DNA of 64,000 bases, taken from contig NZ_FTMA01000001.1 in assembly GCF_900155985.1 (NCBI RefSeq), positions 1,612,001 through 1,676,000 of the forward strand, given 5' to 3'. The notes beneath the pieces are model-generated. The model was not told the origin of the DNA and made no database searches. It saw only the letters and a list, made by a program, of their open reading frames with translations. Origin of the DNA: Maribacter ulvicola (GTDB lineage Bacteria; Bacteroidota; Bacteroidia; Flavobacteriales; Flavobacteriaceae). The translations under genes were made by a program, and so were the position numbers. This document shows, one piece after another, positions 1 through 8,888 of the stretch (the first letter of the stretch is position 1; each line of letters begins with the position of its first letter).

Positions 1-1640
1 TATTGGTAGCACTAACAGCTTTGAGTATTTTCTTAATCGGCTTTATAAGCATCTACAAACAGAAAGGTGAAATTGAAGAGGTAAATAGCCAAGTTTTTAT
101 TCAAAACAAAAAATTACAGGAAACAGAAGAGTTTTTAAAGGGAGTGTATAAAAGCTCAAACAATGTAATTAGCCATTTTGAACCTATTTTAGATGCAGAA
201 AATGATATCATTGATTTTCAATTTAAGTATACCTCTAATGCCATAGAGAAAGTCACAGGTTCAGAACAAGATGATATCATTGGTGGTTCGCTTTTAGAAA
301 TATACCCCATGGTACTGGACAATGGGCTTTTTGCATTAATGAAAGATTGTTTTTTAAGCGGTAACACACAAGAACACGAGAGCATCTACACTTTTGAAGG
401 TCAAAATAAATATATATACAATACTATTGTAAAATCTGCTAACGGAATTACCAACACTGCTTGGGATACTACAAAAGTTAAAGAAGCAGAAAAAAATCTT
501 CAAAAATTGAATGAAGACCTAAGTCTACAAAATACTATTTTTAAAGAGGCTGAAAATGTAGCGGGTGTTGGTAGTTTTATATGGTATTTAGATGACGGTA
601 GTGCCATTGTTTCTGATAATTTTTATAGAATTCTAGGGGTTGAACCTAATAGCTTTGAGGTTACGTTCAATAATTACAAAGAATTTGTACATCCAGAGGA
701 TGTTACCGTTCTGGAATCGTTAAAGGGTCATGAAAAAAAGAAAGGCGCCTCTACCGTTTTGGCTTATAGAGTTTTTACTAAAGAAAATGGGGTAAAACAT
801 TTGGACCTAAAAGGAAGGTATATCGAAATAGATAATAGACCGGTATCTGTAGGTATAGTACAGGACATCACCAGCCGTGTAGAAAAAGATAGGGCGCTTA
901 TTGATAGTTATGAGAAATTAAAACTTAGTAATGAAGAGCTAGAATCCTTTAACAGGGTAGCCAGTCATGATTTGCAAGAACCCTTACGTAAAATACAAAT
1001 GTTTATTTCTAGAATAGAAGACGAGGGTGAAGAAAGTATGCCCGATGGAATTCAAAAGTATTTTGCCAAGATCAAATCCGGCACTTTTAGAATGCGAGAA
1101 TTAATACAGAACTTACTATCATATTCTAGAATTGATAAACTCAATACCAAATTTGAGGATGTTTCATTAGGTGAGGCGCTTGGTAAGGTTGAAGAAGAAT
1201 TATCACAGCTTATTAAGGATACCAATACGGTAATCTCTTATGAAAATTTACCAATTATTCTGGGTATTCCATTTAAGATTGAACAACTCTGCACAAACCT
1301 TATAAGTAATTCTATTAAGTATAGAAAAAGTGGTGTTGCTCCACAAATTTCTGTCACCTCTAAAAAGCTTAGAAGTGCTCAAATAGCAGAAAACTTTAGT
1401 AAAAATGCAGCGTATTACTATCAGATATCTTTTATAGATAACGGTATTGGGTTTGAACCTGAATTTGCAACTAATATTTTTGAGGTATTTCAAAGACTAC
1501 ATTCTAAAACCGAATATTCGGGTACAGGCATCGGACTTTCTATCTGTAAAAAGATTGTTGAAAAGCACAATGGTCATATACATGCAATTGGTAAAAAAGA
1601 TAAGGGCTCTACATTTGTAATTTATCTACCTGCAAACTAA
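1..1640 (+). CDS. PAS-domain sensor histidine kinase, N-terminus cut by window edge
   Basis: This is the C-terminal part of a membrane-anchored sensor kinase. The frame is open to the left edge, so the real start lies outside the window. The first visible residues are a hydrophobic helix end, followed by a coiled linker and two PAS-like regions (about residues 50-160 and 185-295 of the visible part). The HisKA dimerisation helix carries the phospho-acceptor His near visible residue 322 (SHDLQEPLRK). The ATPase domain shows the N box (NLISNSIKYR), G1 (DNGIGF) and G2 (GTGIGLSICKK). No response regulator is adjacent, so it acts as an orphan kinase or has a partner upstream. The ligand is unknown. 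Confidence 0.9.
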   Translation, partial: LVALTALSIFLIGFISIYKQKGEIEEVNSQVFIQNKKLQETEEFLKGVYKSSNNVISHFEPILDAENDIIDFQFKYTSNAIEKVTGSEQDDIIGGSLLEIYPMVLDNGLFALMKDCFLSGNTQEHESIYTFEGQNKYIYNTIVKSANGITNTAWDTTKVKEAEKNLQKLNEDLSLQNTIFKEAENVAGVGSFIWYLDDGSAIVSDNFYRILGVEPNSFEVTFNNYKEFVHPEDVTVLESLKGHEKKKGASTVLAYRVFTKENGVKHLDLKGRYIEIDNRPVSVGIVQDITSRVEKDRALIDSYEKLKLSNEELESFNRVASHDLQEPLRKIQMFISRIEDEGEESMPDGIQKYFAKIKSGTFRMRELIQNLLSYSRIDKLNTKFEDVSLGEALGKVEEELSQLIKDTNTVISYENLPIILGIPFKIEQLCTNLISNSIKYRKSGVAPQISVTSKKLRSAQIAENFSKNAAYYYQISFIDNGIGFEPEFATNIFEVFQRLHSKTEYSGTGIGLSICKKIVEKHNGHIHAIGKKDKGSTFVIYLPAN

Positions 1641-1751
1641 ACTATATATGGATGATTTCTTAAATGATGCAATATAGATGTATCCGTGTTTATTAGGTGG
1701 AAGCATAATGCGAAGAAAAAGTTATTTTTAAACATTAAGTAAACTTAAGGC

Positions 1752-2300
1752 ATGAATAAACTTGCAATACAAACCGATAGATTAGAATTAAGGCTAATTG
1801 AAATGGTAGATTTAAAAGTTATTCACCAATTACATTGCATTCCAGAAACCGATGAATTCAATACACTTGGTATTCCAGAAAGTATAGAAGAGACAAGGCA
1901 AATTATAGAGCCGTGGATCAAAGCCAATAATACACGTGAAATAACAAATTATACTTTCGCCATTCAACATAAAGCGGATGATAAATTTATTGGTCTTTTC
2001 GGTTTACGCTTGGGAGCCAAAAAATATAAACGGGCAGAAATTTGGTATAAGCTAGATATCGGTTACTGGAACAAAGGTCTTGCTACGGAAGTGGTTAAAG
2101 AAGTTTTGAATTACGGATTTAATGTGCTTGGCCTTCATCGTATAGAAGCGGGCTGCGCAGTAGCTAATTTGGGGTCTGCAAAAGTGATGGAAAAAGTAGG
2201 GATGACCCAAGAAGGTCGAAAAAGACAAATACTACCTTTAAAATCCGGGTGGTCAGATAGTTTTGAATATGCCATATTAGAAAGTGATGTGCGCCATTGA
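1752..2300 (+). CDS. GNAT family N-acetyltransferase, RimJ/RimL type
   Basis: A 182-residue acetyl-CoA-dependent N-acetyltransferase of the RimJ/RimL-like group (Acetyltransf_3). It opens with the typical TDRLELRLI strand. The acetyl-CoA-binding segment is YWNKGLATEVVKEVL, followed by the family pattern of a conserved Asn (VANLGSAKVMEKVGM) that precedes the last helix. The length is normal. The acceptor substrate cannot be told from sequence; members modify ribosomal proteins, antibiotics or small metabolites. It stands alone, 111 bases after the kinase gene, on the same strand. Confidence 0.85.
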   Translation: MNKLAIQTDRLELRLIEMVDLKVIHQLHCIPETDEFNTLGIPESIEETRQIIEPWIKANNTREITNYTFAIQHKADDKFIGLFGLRLGAKKYKRAEIWYKLDIGYWNKGLATEVVKEVLNYGFNVLGLHRIEAGCAVANLGSAKVMEKVGMTQEGRKRQILPLKSGWSDSFEYAILESDVRH

Positions 2301-2446
2301 AATAGTTTTTATTGAGCTTATAAATGAATTTCTAACAGTAGAATTCCTGTTCATGGTTTATTTATTGCCCAGGTAATTATTGCTTGATGATTACTATTTA
2401 GAAAACGGATAAGATGGTTAGATTAAAGTATAAAGCATCAAAAAAA

Positions 2447-2822
2447 TTAAGAACAGTCTTTACAGGTTTTAGATAGCACACAGGTTACTTGTGCCAACTG
2501 GTATTCCTTAGAAAGAGCAAAGTGAACCGGAATGTATAAATAGTCTATGGTAACACATTTCTCACATCTAAAATAAAAATGGTGAGGTAATACTTTTACT
2601 GCATCACATGTTGTATAAATGGCAAAACACTGCCTGCCATTGTCAGCCATTTTTTTATGTAAAATACCTTCTTCGCAATAACGGTTTAGTAGTAGCCCTG
2701 TTAATTTCGCTTTTTATTTTTTCGTCAATGCCATTCTTACTGATGGCTTTACCAGAAGATTCTAAAACAGAAAAGATGAAAGCTTTTATTACTGTATTTT
2801 TTTTTCGGTCATATAAAAGCAT
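2447..2822 (-). pseudogene. Fur-family metal regulator, frameshifted and internally deleted
   Basis: Two overlapping frames together make one Fur/Zur/PerR-like protein. The first half (from the ATG at 2822) gives the winged-helix part up to INRATTKPLL. The second half, in another frame, resumes with EEGILHKK and continues to a zinc-binding C-terminus with the cysteine pairs FRCEKC and CKDC. The switch is near base 2675. Intact family members have roughly six more residues between RATT and the EEGILHK segment, so the lesion looks like a small out-of-frame deletion in the recognition helix, not a single-base error. The ATG at 2822 is preferred because the longer upstream frame runs through the operator palindrome. 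Probably non-functional. Confidence 0.75.
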
Positions 2823-2825
2823 TTT

Positions 2826-2850
2826 TCTAATGCAACTTAGTTGCATTAGA
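2826..2850. promoter_or_regulatory. 25-bp perfect palindrome, likely Fur-family operator
   Basis: Two 12-base arms (left arm TCTAATGCAACT) flank one central T with no mismatch. The site lies 3 bases before the ATG of the broken Fur-like gene and overlaps the -33 region of a plus-strand promoter for the flavoprotein gene at 2992. A self-operator next to a Fur-type gene is the expected layout. No binding data are available. Confidence 0.6.
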
Positions 2851-2870
2851 GTAATTTGTTTATATATTTG
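2841..2870 (+). promoter_or_regulatory. Bacteroidota sigma-A promoter for the flavoprotein gene
   Basis: TTG at 2841-2843 is followed after 19 bases by TATATTTG at 2863-2870, which fits the TTG-N19-TAnnTTTG consensus. The predicted start near 2877 leaves a leader of about 115 bases before the ATG at 2992. The -33 element lies inside the palindrome at 2826-2850, so a bound repressor would block it. Confidence 0.55.
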
Positions 2871-2991
2871 CCGAGAGTTCTTAAAGCAATTCTGTTGAAG
2901 TAACGAATTTGAAAGAGTTAAACCTAATGCCATTTTAATTGACAGAACTATTTTGAATAGTTCATTCTAATCTACTTAACAATAAAAGAAA

Positions 2992-3900
2992 ATGCAGACA
3001 ACAAACAATTTTGACGTAATCATAGTAGGTGGTAGTTATGCTGGTTTAGCAGCGGCGATGTCTTTAGGAAGGTCGTTAAGAAAAGTGTTGGTAATTGATA
3101 GTGGTAAGCCCTGCAATAGACAAACACCACATTCACATAATTTTTTAACCCAAGATGGTAAAACGCCCTACGAAATTAGAGAGATAGCAAAAACTCAAGT
3201 TTTGGCATATAAGACAGTAAGCTTCATAGAAGACAAAGCAGATAGTGGTTTTAAAAATGAAGATACATTTTTTATTAGTACGGAAACCGGAGCAACGTTT
3301 AGCGCGAAAAAAGTAGTTTTTGCAACCGGGATAAAAGATATTATGCCCAATATTAAAGGTTTTGCTGAATGTTGGGGTATTTCTGTGGTTCATTGCCCAT
3401 ATTGTCACGGGTATGAGATTAGACATAAAAAGACGGGTATTATTGCAAATGGAGAGCGTGCTTACCATTTGGCACCAATGGTAAATAACCTCACCAAAGA
3501 TATTTGTATGTTAACCAATGAACCAGCTACTTTTTCTTCAGAACAATTGAGCAAGTTAAGAGAAAATAATTTAGCTATAGTAGAAAAGAAAATTGTTGAG
3601 GTTGAGCACGAGAACGGATCTGTAAATACTATTGTTTTTGAAGATGGAAGTAAAGAAAAATATGATGCACTCTATGCTGCCTTACCTTTTGTGCAACATA
3701 GTGATATACCTGTTAACTTGGGTTGTGAACTAAATGAGGAAGGCTACATACAGGTTAATGCTATGTACCAGACAACCGTTGAAGGTGTTTTTGCTTGTGG
3801 AGATAATGCAATTAAGATGCGTTCATTGGCAAACTCCATAGCATCTGGTACTATGGTAGGTGCCGTTGTAAATATGGAATTGGCAAAAGAACAGTTTTGA
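2992..3900 (+). CDS. Thioredoxin-reductase-like NAD(P)/FAD-dependent oxidoreductase
   Basis: A 302-residue class II pyridine nucleotide-disulphide oxidoreductase. The FAD-binding Rossmann motif GGSYAGLAAA is near residue 12, and a FAD site typical of the family, FACGDN, is near residue 268. The stretch VVHCPYCHGYE around residue 131 holds a CxxC pair, placed as in thioredoxin reductase-like proteins. The NAD(P)-binding region is less canonical than in TrxB (no clear GGGxSA motif; IIANGERA is found instead), so it may not reduce thioredoxin. It follows the Fur-type palindrome and promoter, suggesting a link to metal or oxidative stress. The substrate is unknown. Confidence 0.85.
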   Translation: MQTTNNFDVIIVGGSYAGLAAAMSLGRSLRKVLVIDSGKPCNRQTPHSHNFLTQDGKTPYEIREIAKTQVLAYKTVSFIEDKADSGFKNEDTFFISTETGATFSAKKVVFATGIKDIMPNIKGFAECWGISVVHCPYCHGYEIRHKKTGIIANGERAYHLAPMVNNLTKDICMLTNEPATFSSEQLSKLRENNLAIVEKKIVEVEHENGSVNTIVFEDGSKEKYDALYAALPFVQHSDIPVNLGCELNEEGYIQVNAMYQTTVEGVFACGDNAIKMRSLANSIASGTMVGAVVNMELAKEQF

Positions 3901-3914
3901 ACGAATCTGAAATT

Positions 3915-4379
3915 CTATTGTAGGGGAATGGCGTATGAATGTTTTATGGTGCCTATTACAAATGTACTGTGTGCACTGCCTATATTTTGTATGGCTCCTA
4001 GATCATTTATTACAAAGGTTTGGTAATGCTTCATGTCTTTAACGATGATTTTAAGTAAAAAATCATAATCCCCAGAAATATTATAACACTCTGTTACTTC
4101 TTTGAGTGAAATAATATCTTTTACAAATTTATTACCTATTTTTTTGGTGTGCTCTTTTAAAGTGATATTACAGAAAACGGTAAGCGTTCGCCCAACTTTT
4201 TCAGCTTCTATAATGGCTACATATTTCTTTATAATTTCATTTTTCTCTAGTCGTTTTATACGTTCATAAACAGGAGTAGGTGATAAATTTACTTTTTGTG
4301 CAATTTCTTTTGTAGTTAGTTTTCCGTTTTCTTGAAGTATTTCTAACAGTTTCCAATCGGTAGCATCTAAATTATTCAT
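3915..4379 (-). CDS. Lrp/AsnC family transcriptional regulator
   Basis: A 154-residue regulator when started at the ATG at 4379 (MNNLDATDW), which matches usual Lrp/AsnC length; an ATG 36 bases further upstream would add an atypical tail. The N-terminal helix-turn-helix spans about residues 5-55 (LTTKEIAQKVNLSPTPVYER) and the C-terminal RAM domain binds an amino acid effector. It is transcribed divergently from metE, with a 15-bp palindrome in between. It probably senses an amino acid, perhaps methionine, and controls metE and itself; this is an inference from position. Confidence 0.88.
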   Translation of the reverse strand: MNNLDATDWKLLEILQENGKLTTKEIAQKVNLSPTPVYERIKRLEKNEIIKKYVAIIEAEKVGRTLTVFCNITLKEHTKKIGNKFVKDIISLKEVTECYNISGDYDFLLKIIVKDMKHYQTFVINDLGAIQNIGSAHSTFVIGTIKHSYAIPLQ

Positions 4380-4472
4380 AGGTAGTTTTTCTTTTTCAGG
4401 GCTAAAATGCATCACTTTAAAGTGGTATCATCTGTATTTGTTTTCAAAAATAGCTATATCATCTTAATATAC

Positions 4473-4511
4473 TATCTAATTTAGATAATATGTTCATTAT
4501 AAATAGTTTTG
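4473..4511 (+). promoter_or_regulatory. metE promoter with overlapping 15-bp palindrome
   Basis: The palindrome TATCTAATTTAGATA occupies 4473-4487. TAGTTTTG at 4504-4511 fits the -7 consensus TAnnTTTG, placing the -33 region inside the palindrome. The A/T-rich dyad with TAG/CTA ends resembles Lrp-type sites, and an Lrp/AsnC gene is transcribed divergently alongside. Repression by exclusion at -33 is the simplest reading. Confidence 0.5.
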
Positions 4512-4533
4512 TTGGAAATTAAAACTTCATCAA

Positions 4534-6838
4534 ATGAAAACAATTGTATTAGGTTATCCTAGGGTTGAGGAGAAAAGAGAACTTAAAAAAGCAACGGAGA
4601 AATTTTGTAAAAATGATATTTCTGAAGATGATTTATCTGCTATTATGCGAGGGTTGAGAAAAAAAACATGGCAAACGCAACAAGATCAAGGTATTGATTT
4701 TATTTCTACAAATGACTTTTCGTTGTATGATCAGGTTTGGGATATGTGTATTACCTTAGGTTGTATTCCTGATAGGTTTAAAAATTTAGACGCACTTCAG
4801 CAGTATTTTGCAATGGCTAGAGGTTATCAAGACAATGACATAGATGTTACCGCTATGGAAATGACAAAATGGTTTGATACCAACTATCATTATATAGTTC
4901 CTGAATTGGTTAAAAAAACAGTCCTTTAGTCTAAATTCAAATAAAATAATCAATGAAATAAAAGAGGCTTCAAAGCTGGGGATATCATCTAAGCCGGTAA
5001 TTATTGGACCTGTAACTTTCTTGCTTTTAGGAAAGGAAAATGAAGAGGGGTTCAATAGATTAGAGTTGCTAGATGCAATACTGCCTATCTACCAACAGTT
5101 AATTTTAGATATAGATAAGCAAGGTGTAGAATTCCTTCAAATTGATGAGCCAATTTTAGCAACAGATCTTACAGTGGTAGAACAACAGGCTATAAAACGT
5201 TCGTATGATTATTTCTCTACCATTAAAGTTGGTTTAAAGTATATATTGGCCAACTATTTTGATGGTTATGGTAAGAATCTGGAACTTGCATTAAAGCTAC
5301 CTATACATGTTTTGCATATAGACGTTGTGCGTTGTTCTTTGCAGTTAGACGATATTTTAGAAACCAATTTGTTGGGGGACAAGGTACTTTCTTTAGGTGT
5401 TGTCGATGGACGAAATATTTGGATAAACGATTTTGAAAAGTCACTTCAATTAATTCAAAAAGCGCAAGCTAAATTACCGGACGATCAAATTTGGCTAGGG
5501 ACGTCATGTTCATTGCTTCATGTGCCATATGATCTAGATTTAGAGGTGAATAATACACAATTAAATAACGAAGTAAAACAGTGGTTGGCATTTGCAAAAC
5601 AGAAACTACAGGAGATTACAGTTTTAAAACAATTGGTCGTTAATGGTAAGAATGATGAGACTGTAGCACTTTTTATAAAAAATAAGAGCGCTAATGAGAA
5701 TAGAAAACTATCTACCTTAATCCATAATAACGCCGTAAAGCAACGTGTAGCTAATCTTACACTTGCAGATAGTGAAAGAACATCTCAGTTTTCAATACGT
5801 CAAGAATTACAGCATAAAGCGCTTAAACTTCCGCTTTTTCCAACCACTACTATTGGTTCTTTTCCACAGACAAAAGAGGTGAGGCAAACACGTGCTAAAT
5901 TTAAAAAAGGGGAAGTAACGCAAGAAGCATACGATGCTTTTATTCAACAAGAAACAGAAGAAACCATTCGCTTTGAAGAAGAGGTTGATCTTGATGTTTT
6001 GGTGCATGGTGAATTTGAACGTAATGATATGGTGGAGTATTTTGGTGAACAACTAGAAGGCTTATTGTTTACAAAATTTGGATGGGTACAAAGTTATGGT
6101 ACCCGTTGTGTAAAACCACCAATAATATTCGGGGACGTTTCTAGGTCAGAACCTATGACCGTAAGGTGGTCTTCATATGCCCAATCAATTACCAAAAAGC
6201 ATGTAAAAGGTATGCTTACCGGACCTGTAACCATATTGCAATGGTCATTTGTCAGGAACGATCAGCCTAGGTCGGTAACCTGCAATCAAATTGCACTGGC
6301 CATACGTGATGAGGTTCGTGATCTGGAACATGCAGGGGTAAAGATTATTCAAATTGACGAACCTGCATTAAGAGAAGGTTTGCCGTTAAGAAAAGAAGAT
6401 TGGAAAACCTATTTAGATTGGGCGGTAAATGCTTTTAAGATTTCAGCAAGTGCCGTTAAGGATGAAACTCAAATTCATACCCATATGTGTTATGCGGAGT
6501 TTAATGATATCATAGAAAGTATTGCCCATATGGATGCTGATGTAATTACCATAGAAACATCACGCTCAGAAATGGAACTGCTAAAAGCATTTGTAGATTT
6601 TGAATATCCAAATGAAATAGGTCCTGGTGTTTATGATATACATTCTCCTAGAGTACCTTCACGAGCAGAAATTGAATATTTATTAGATAAGGCTTCCAGT
6701 CTTTTTCCTTATAAAAATATTTGGGTGAATCCTGATTGTGGATTAAAAACTAGAGATTGGCCAGAAACAAAATCAGCACTTAAAAATTTAGTGGCATCGG
6801 CAATTAGCATGCGAGAAAAAGTAGGTTCTACGGTTTAA
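4534..6838 (+). pseudogene. metE: Cobalamin-independent methionine synthase, +1 frameshift at an A7 run
   Basis: MetE transfers a methyl group from methyltetrahydropteroyl-triglutamate to homocysteine, the last step of methionine synthesis. The first frame ends at 4929 (131 residues) and the rest is in another frame. Dropping one A from the run at 4912-4918 joins them into an uninterrupted 767-residue protein, the family length. The N-terminal half has the conserved MARGYQ and TAMEMTKWFDTNYHY segments. The catalytic half keeps the zinc ligands: HTHMCYAEF (His, Cys), a later Glu, and NPDCGLKTR (Cys). Everything else looks under selection, so this may be a sequencing error, a slippage site or a very recent mutation. 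Confidence 0.85.
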
Positions 6839-6886
6839 TCAGCAATAGTTGCTTATAGGTCATATCCAATTTAAATGGTAGCATTT

Positions 6887-6924
6887 AAAACAGCTTGAAT
6901 GAAAATTTAAGCTGTTTTTTTTTT
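6887..6924 (+). terminator. Rho-independent terminator after metE
   Basis: A 10-bp stem (AAAACAGCTT at 6887-6896 with its complement at 6909-6918) is followed by a long T run. Confidence 0.8.
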
Positions 6925-7072
6925 GGTTTAAATAGCTTTTCTTTATTTGTTATTTTACGTTTACTACAAATCTTAGTGTAGCTGTTTTTTTAGACTTTAG
7001 TAGATGTTGTTTTAAGTGGGGTTATTTTTATAACCTCCTTGAAAAGAATTTGATAAAAAATGAATCTATAAC

Positions 7073-7456
7073 ATGAATTTAAACCAAGTAACCGTACCGT
7101 CTCTCAATGTTACAAAATCAATATCATTTTATAAAAAATTAGGATTACAGTTAATAGTGAAATCACTACCTAACTATGCAAGATTTGAGTGTCCTGACGG
7201 GACTTCCACTTTTTCTATTCACCTGGTAGATGAATTACCGGATGGAGCTGGTATCTATGTATATTTTGAATGTGAAGATCTAGATGAGCAAGTAACATTA
7301 TTGAAGAGCAACGGATTGCAATTTGATCAAGAGCCTAAAAATGAAAGATGGCTGTGGAGAGAGGCAAGATTAAAAGATCTTGATGGTAACCAACTTATTT
7401 TATTTTATGGTGGTAAGAATAGGTTAAATCCACCGTGGCGTTTAGAAGAGAAGTAA
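7073..7456 (+). CDS. VOC (glyoxalase/bleomycin resistance) superfamily protein
   Basis: A 127-residue single vicinal-oxygen-chelate module with two beta-alpha-beta-beta-beta repeats: NVTKSISFYKKLGL opens the first, and KDLDGNQLILFYGG closes the second in the usual way. Such proteins bind a metal and act as dioxygenases, isomerases or binding proteins. The likely metal-side Glu/His positions are only partly recognisable, and no substrate can be given. It is a single gene flanked by terminators. Confidence 0.8.
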   Translation: MNLNQVTVPSLNVTKSISFYKKLGLQLIVKSLPNYARFECPDGTSTFSIHLVDELPDGAGIYVYFECEDLDEQVTLLKSNGLQFDQEPKNERWLWREARLKDLDGNQLILFYGGKNRLNPPWRLEEK

Positions 7457-7458
7457 AA

Positions 7459-7497
7459 AAAATCCCGATAGTAGTTGTAAACTTCTATCGGGATTTT
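7459..7497. terminator. Bidirectional terminator between convergent genes
   Basis: A perfect 13-bp stem (AAAATCCCGATAG at 7459-7471, complement at 7485-7497) with A and T tails works for the VOC gene and for the oxidoreductase gene on the other strand. Confidence 0.85.
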
Positions 7498-7516
7498 GCT
7501 TTTGTGTAAATTTATT

Positions 7517-8863
7517 TTAGCTCAAAACCTTGGTTACTCCTGGAGTAGGAATAGGATAAGAACCATCTGGTCCTGGTACACTTGGTGGTGTAGAGTCCCA
7601 AGTAATTTCACTTGGCATCAATAATTTCTCAGAAGCCAAAGCGTCTTCCCAAGTAATCACTTTACCAGAATAGGTGGCCATACGTCCCATAATAGCAGTT
7701 AGTGTACTTTTAGCTCCATTTTCTGCATCACTTATGACTTCGTTGTTTCTAATTGAAGCAAACAATTTGTTGTGTTCTACTTGATATGGATTTGGGTCGT
7801 TTCTGTTACGGTAATCAAACAGCTTTTCTCCATCTAAACCTGTAATGCTTGCTGCACCGGCATCTCTCATATCAATACTGCCCTTTGTACCTTGAAAATT
7901 TTCGCCGACCTTAGACCAAGTGCCCGGTTGATGGCGACATTGACTTGAAATAACCGCACCACTTGGGTATTTGAATTCTACAAAGTGATGGTCAAAAATT
8001 TCACCGTGGTCTTTTCCTGTTCGTACCAATCTACCGCCCATGCCTTGCGCAGAAATAGGATATTCTCCTAAAAACCAGTTAGCAATATCAATGTTGTGTA
8101 TGTGTTGTTCTAAAATATGGTCACCGCACAACCAGTTAAAATAATACCAGTTTCGCATTTGGTATTCTAATTCTGTCTGTCCCGGTTTTCTTGGGCGTAC
8201 CCAAACACCTCCACTGTTCCAGTACACTTGCCCAGATACAATTTTACCAACTTCACCTTGTTTAATTTTATCGGCTATGGCAATGTAGTTGTTTTGGTAA
8301 TGACGTTGCAGACCTACAACAACATTTAGTTTTTTCTCTTTAGCAATCTTAGCCATTTCTAAGACCTTTCTAATACCAGGAGCATCTGTTGCCACCGGTT
8401 TTTCCATAAATACATGCTTACCGGCATTTATGGCATATTCAAAATGATAAGGTCTAAAACCTGGTGGTGTTGCTAGTATTACCACATCTGCCTGGTCAAT
8501 TGCTTTTTTGTAAGCATCAAGACCTACGTACTTATGCTTGTCCTTTACGTTAACTTTCTTAGTGCCTTTAAATTCCTTTTGTAGGTTAAGTAGGCTTTTG
8601 TCCAGTTGATCTTGAAAAGCATCGGCCATGGCAACTAATTCTACATTGTCATCGGCTTTTAGCGCTTGGTTAGCGGCACCGCTACCACGGCCACCACAAC
8701 CTACTACGGCTACTTTTAATTTTTTATTGTTAAATACGTTTGCCATAGCGCTCATTTCTAATCCTGGCAATAGCATTCCAGCACCTACTAGGGCAGTGTT
8801 TCTGCAAAAATCTCTTCTAGATTTTTCGGTGGCAATCTTGTTTTTGTTGTTGGAGTTTGACAT
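7517..8863 (-). CDS. Tat-exported Gfo/Idh/MocA family oxidoreductase
   Basis: NAD(P)-dependent sugar or polyol dehydrogenase family. The start at 8863 (MSNSNNKNK) gives 448 residues and puts the twin-arginine signal SRRDFCRNTALVGAG about 15 residues in; an upstream ATG at 8923 would overlap the previous gene. After the signal comes the Rossmann fold VAVVGCGGRGSG, then the family hallmark EKPVATD in the nucleotide/active-site region, and the C-terminal alpha/beta domain (GDHILEQHIHNIDIANWFLG). Tat export means it folds with its cofactor before reaching the periplasm. It lies 25 bases after the FGE-like gene, so the two are probably co-transcribed. The substrate is likely a carbohydrate. Confidence 0.9.
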   Translation of the reverse strand: MSNSNNKNKIATEKSRRDFCRNTALVGAGMLLPGLEMSAMANVFNNKKLKVAVVGCGGRGSGAANQALKADDNVELVAMADAFQDQLDKSLLNLQKEFKGTKKVNVKDKHKYVGLDAYKKAIDQADVVILATPPGFRPYHFEYAINAGKHVFMEKPVATDAPGIRKVLEMAKIAKEKKLNVVVGLQRHYQNNYIAIADKIKQGEVGKIVSGQVYWNSGGVWVRPRKPGQTELEYQMRNWYYFNWLCGDHILEQHIHNIDIANWFLGEYPISAQGMGGRLVRTGKDHGEIFDHHFVEFKYPSGAVISSQCRHQPGTWSKVGENFQGTKGSIDMRDAGAASITGLDGEKLFDYRNRNDPNPYQVEHNKLFASIRNNEVISDAENGAKSTLTAIMGRMATYSGKVITWEDALASEKLLMPSEITWDSTPPSVPGPDGSYPIPTPGVTKVLS

Positions 8864-8888
8864 GTTATTTGATTTAAAATACCTGGAA

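Noticed and set aside
2608-2898. 96-residue plus-strand frame
   Set aside because: It is antisense to the decayed Fur-like gene and overlaps the operator.
7459-7497. Many hairpins considered as repeat family members
   Set aside because: The stems differ in sequence from site to site; each sits directly after a gene and fits a terminator.
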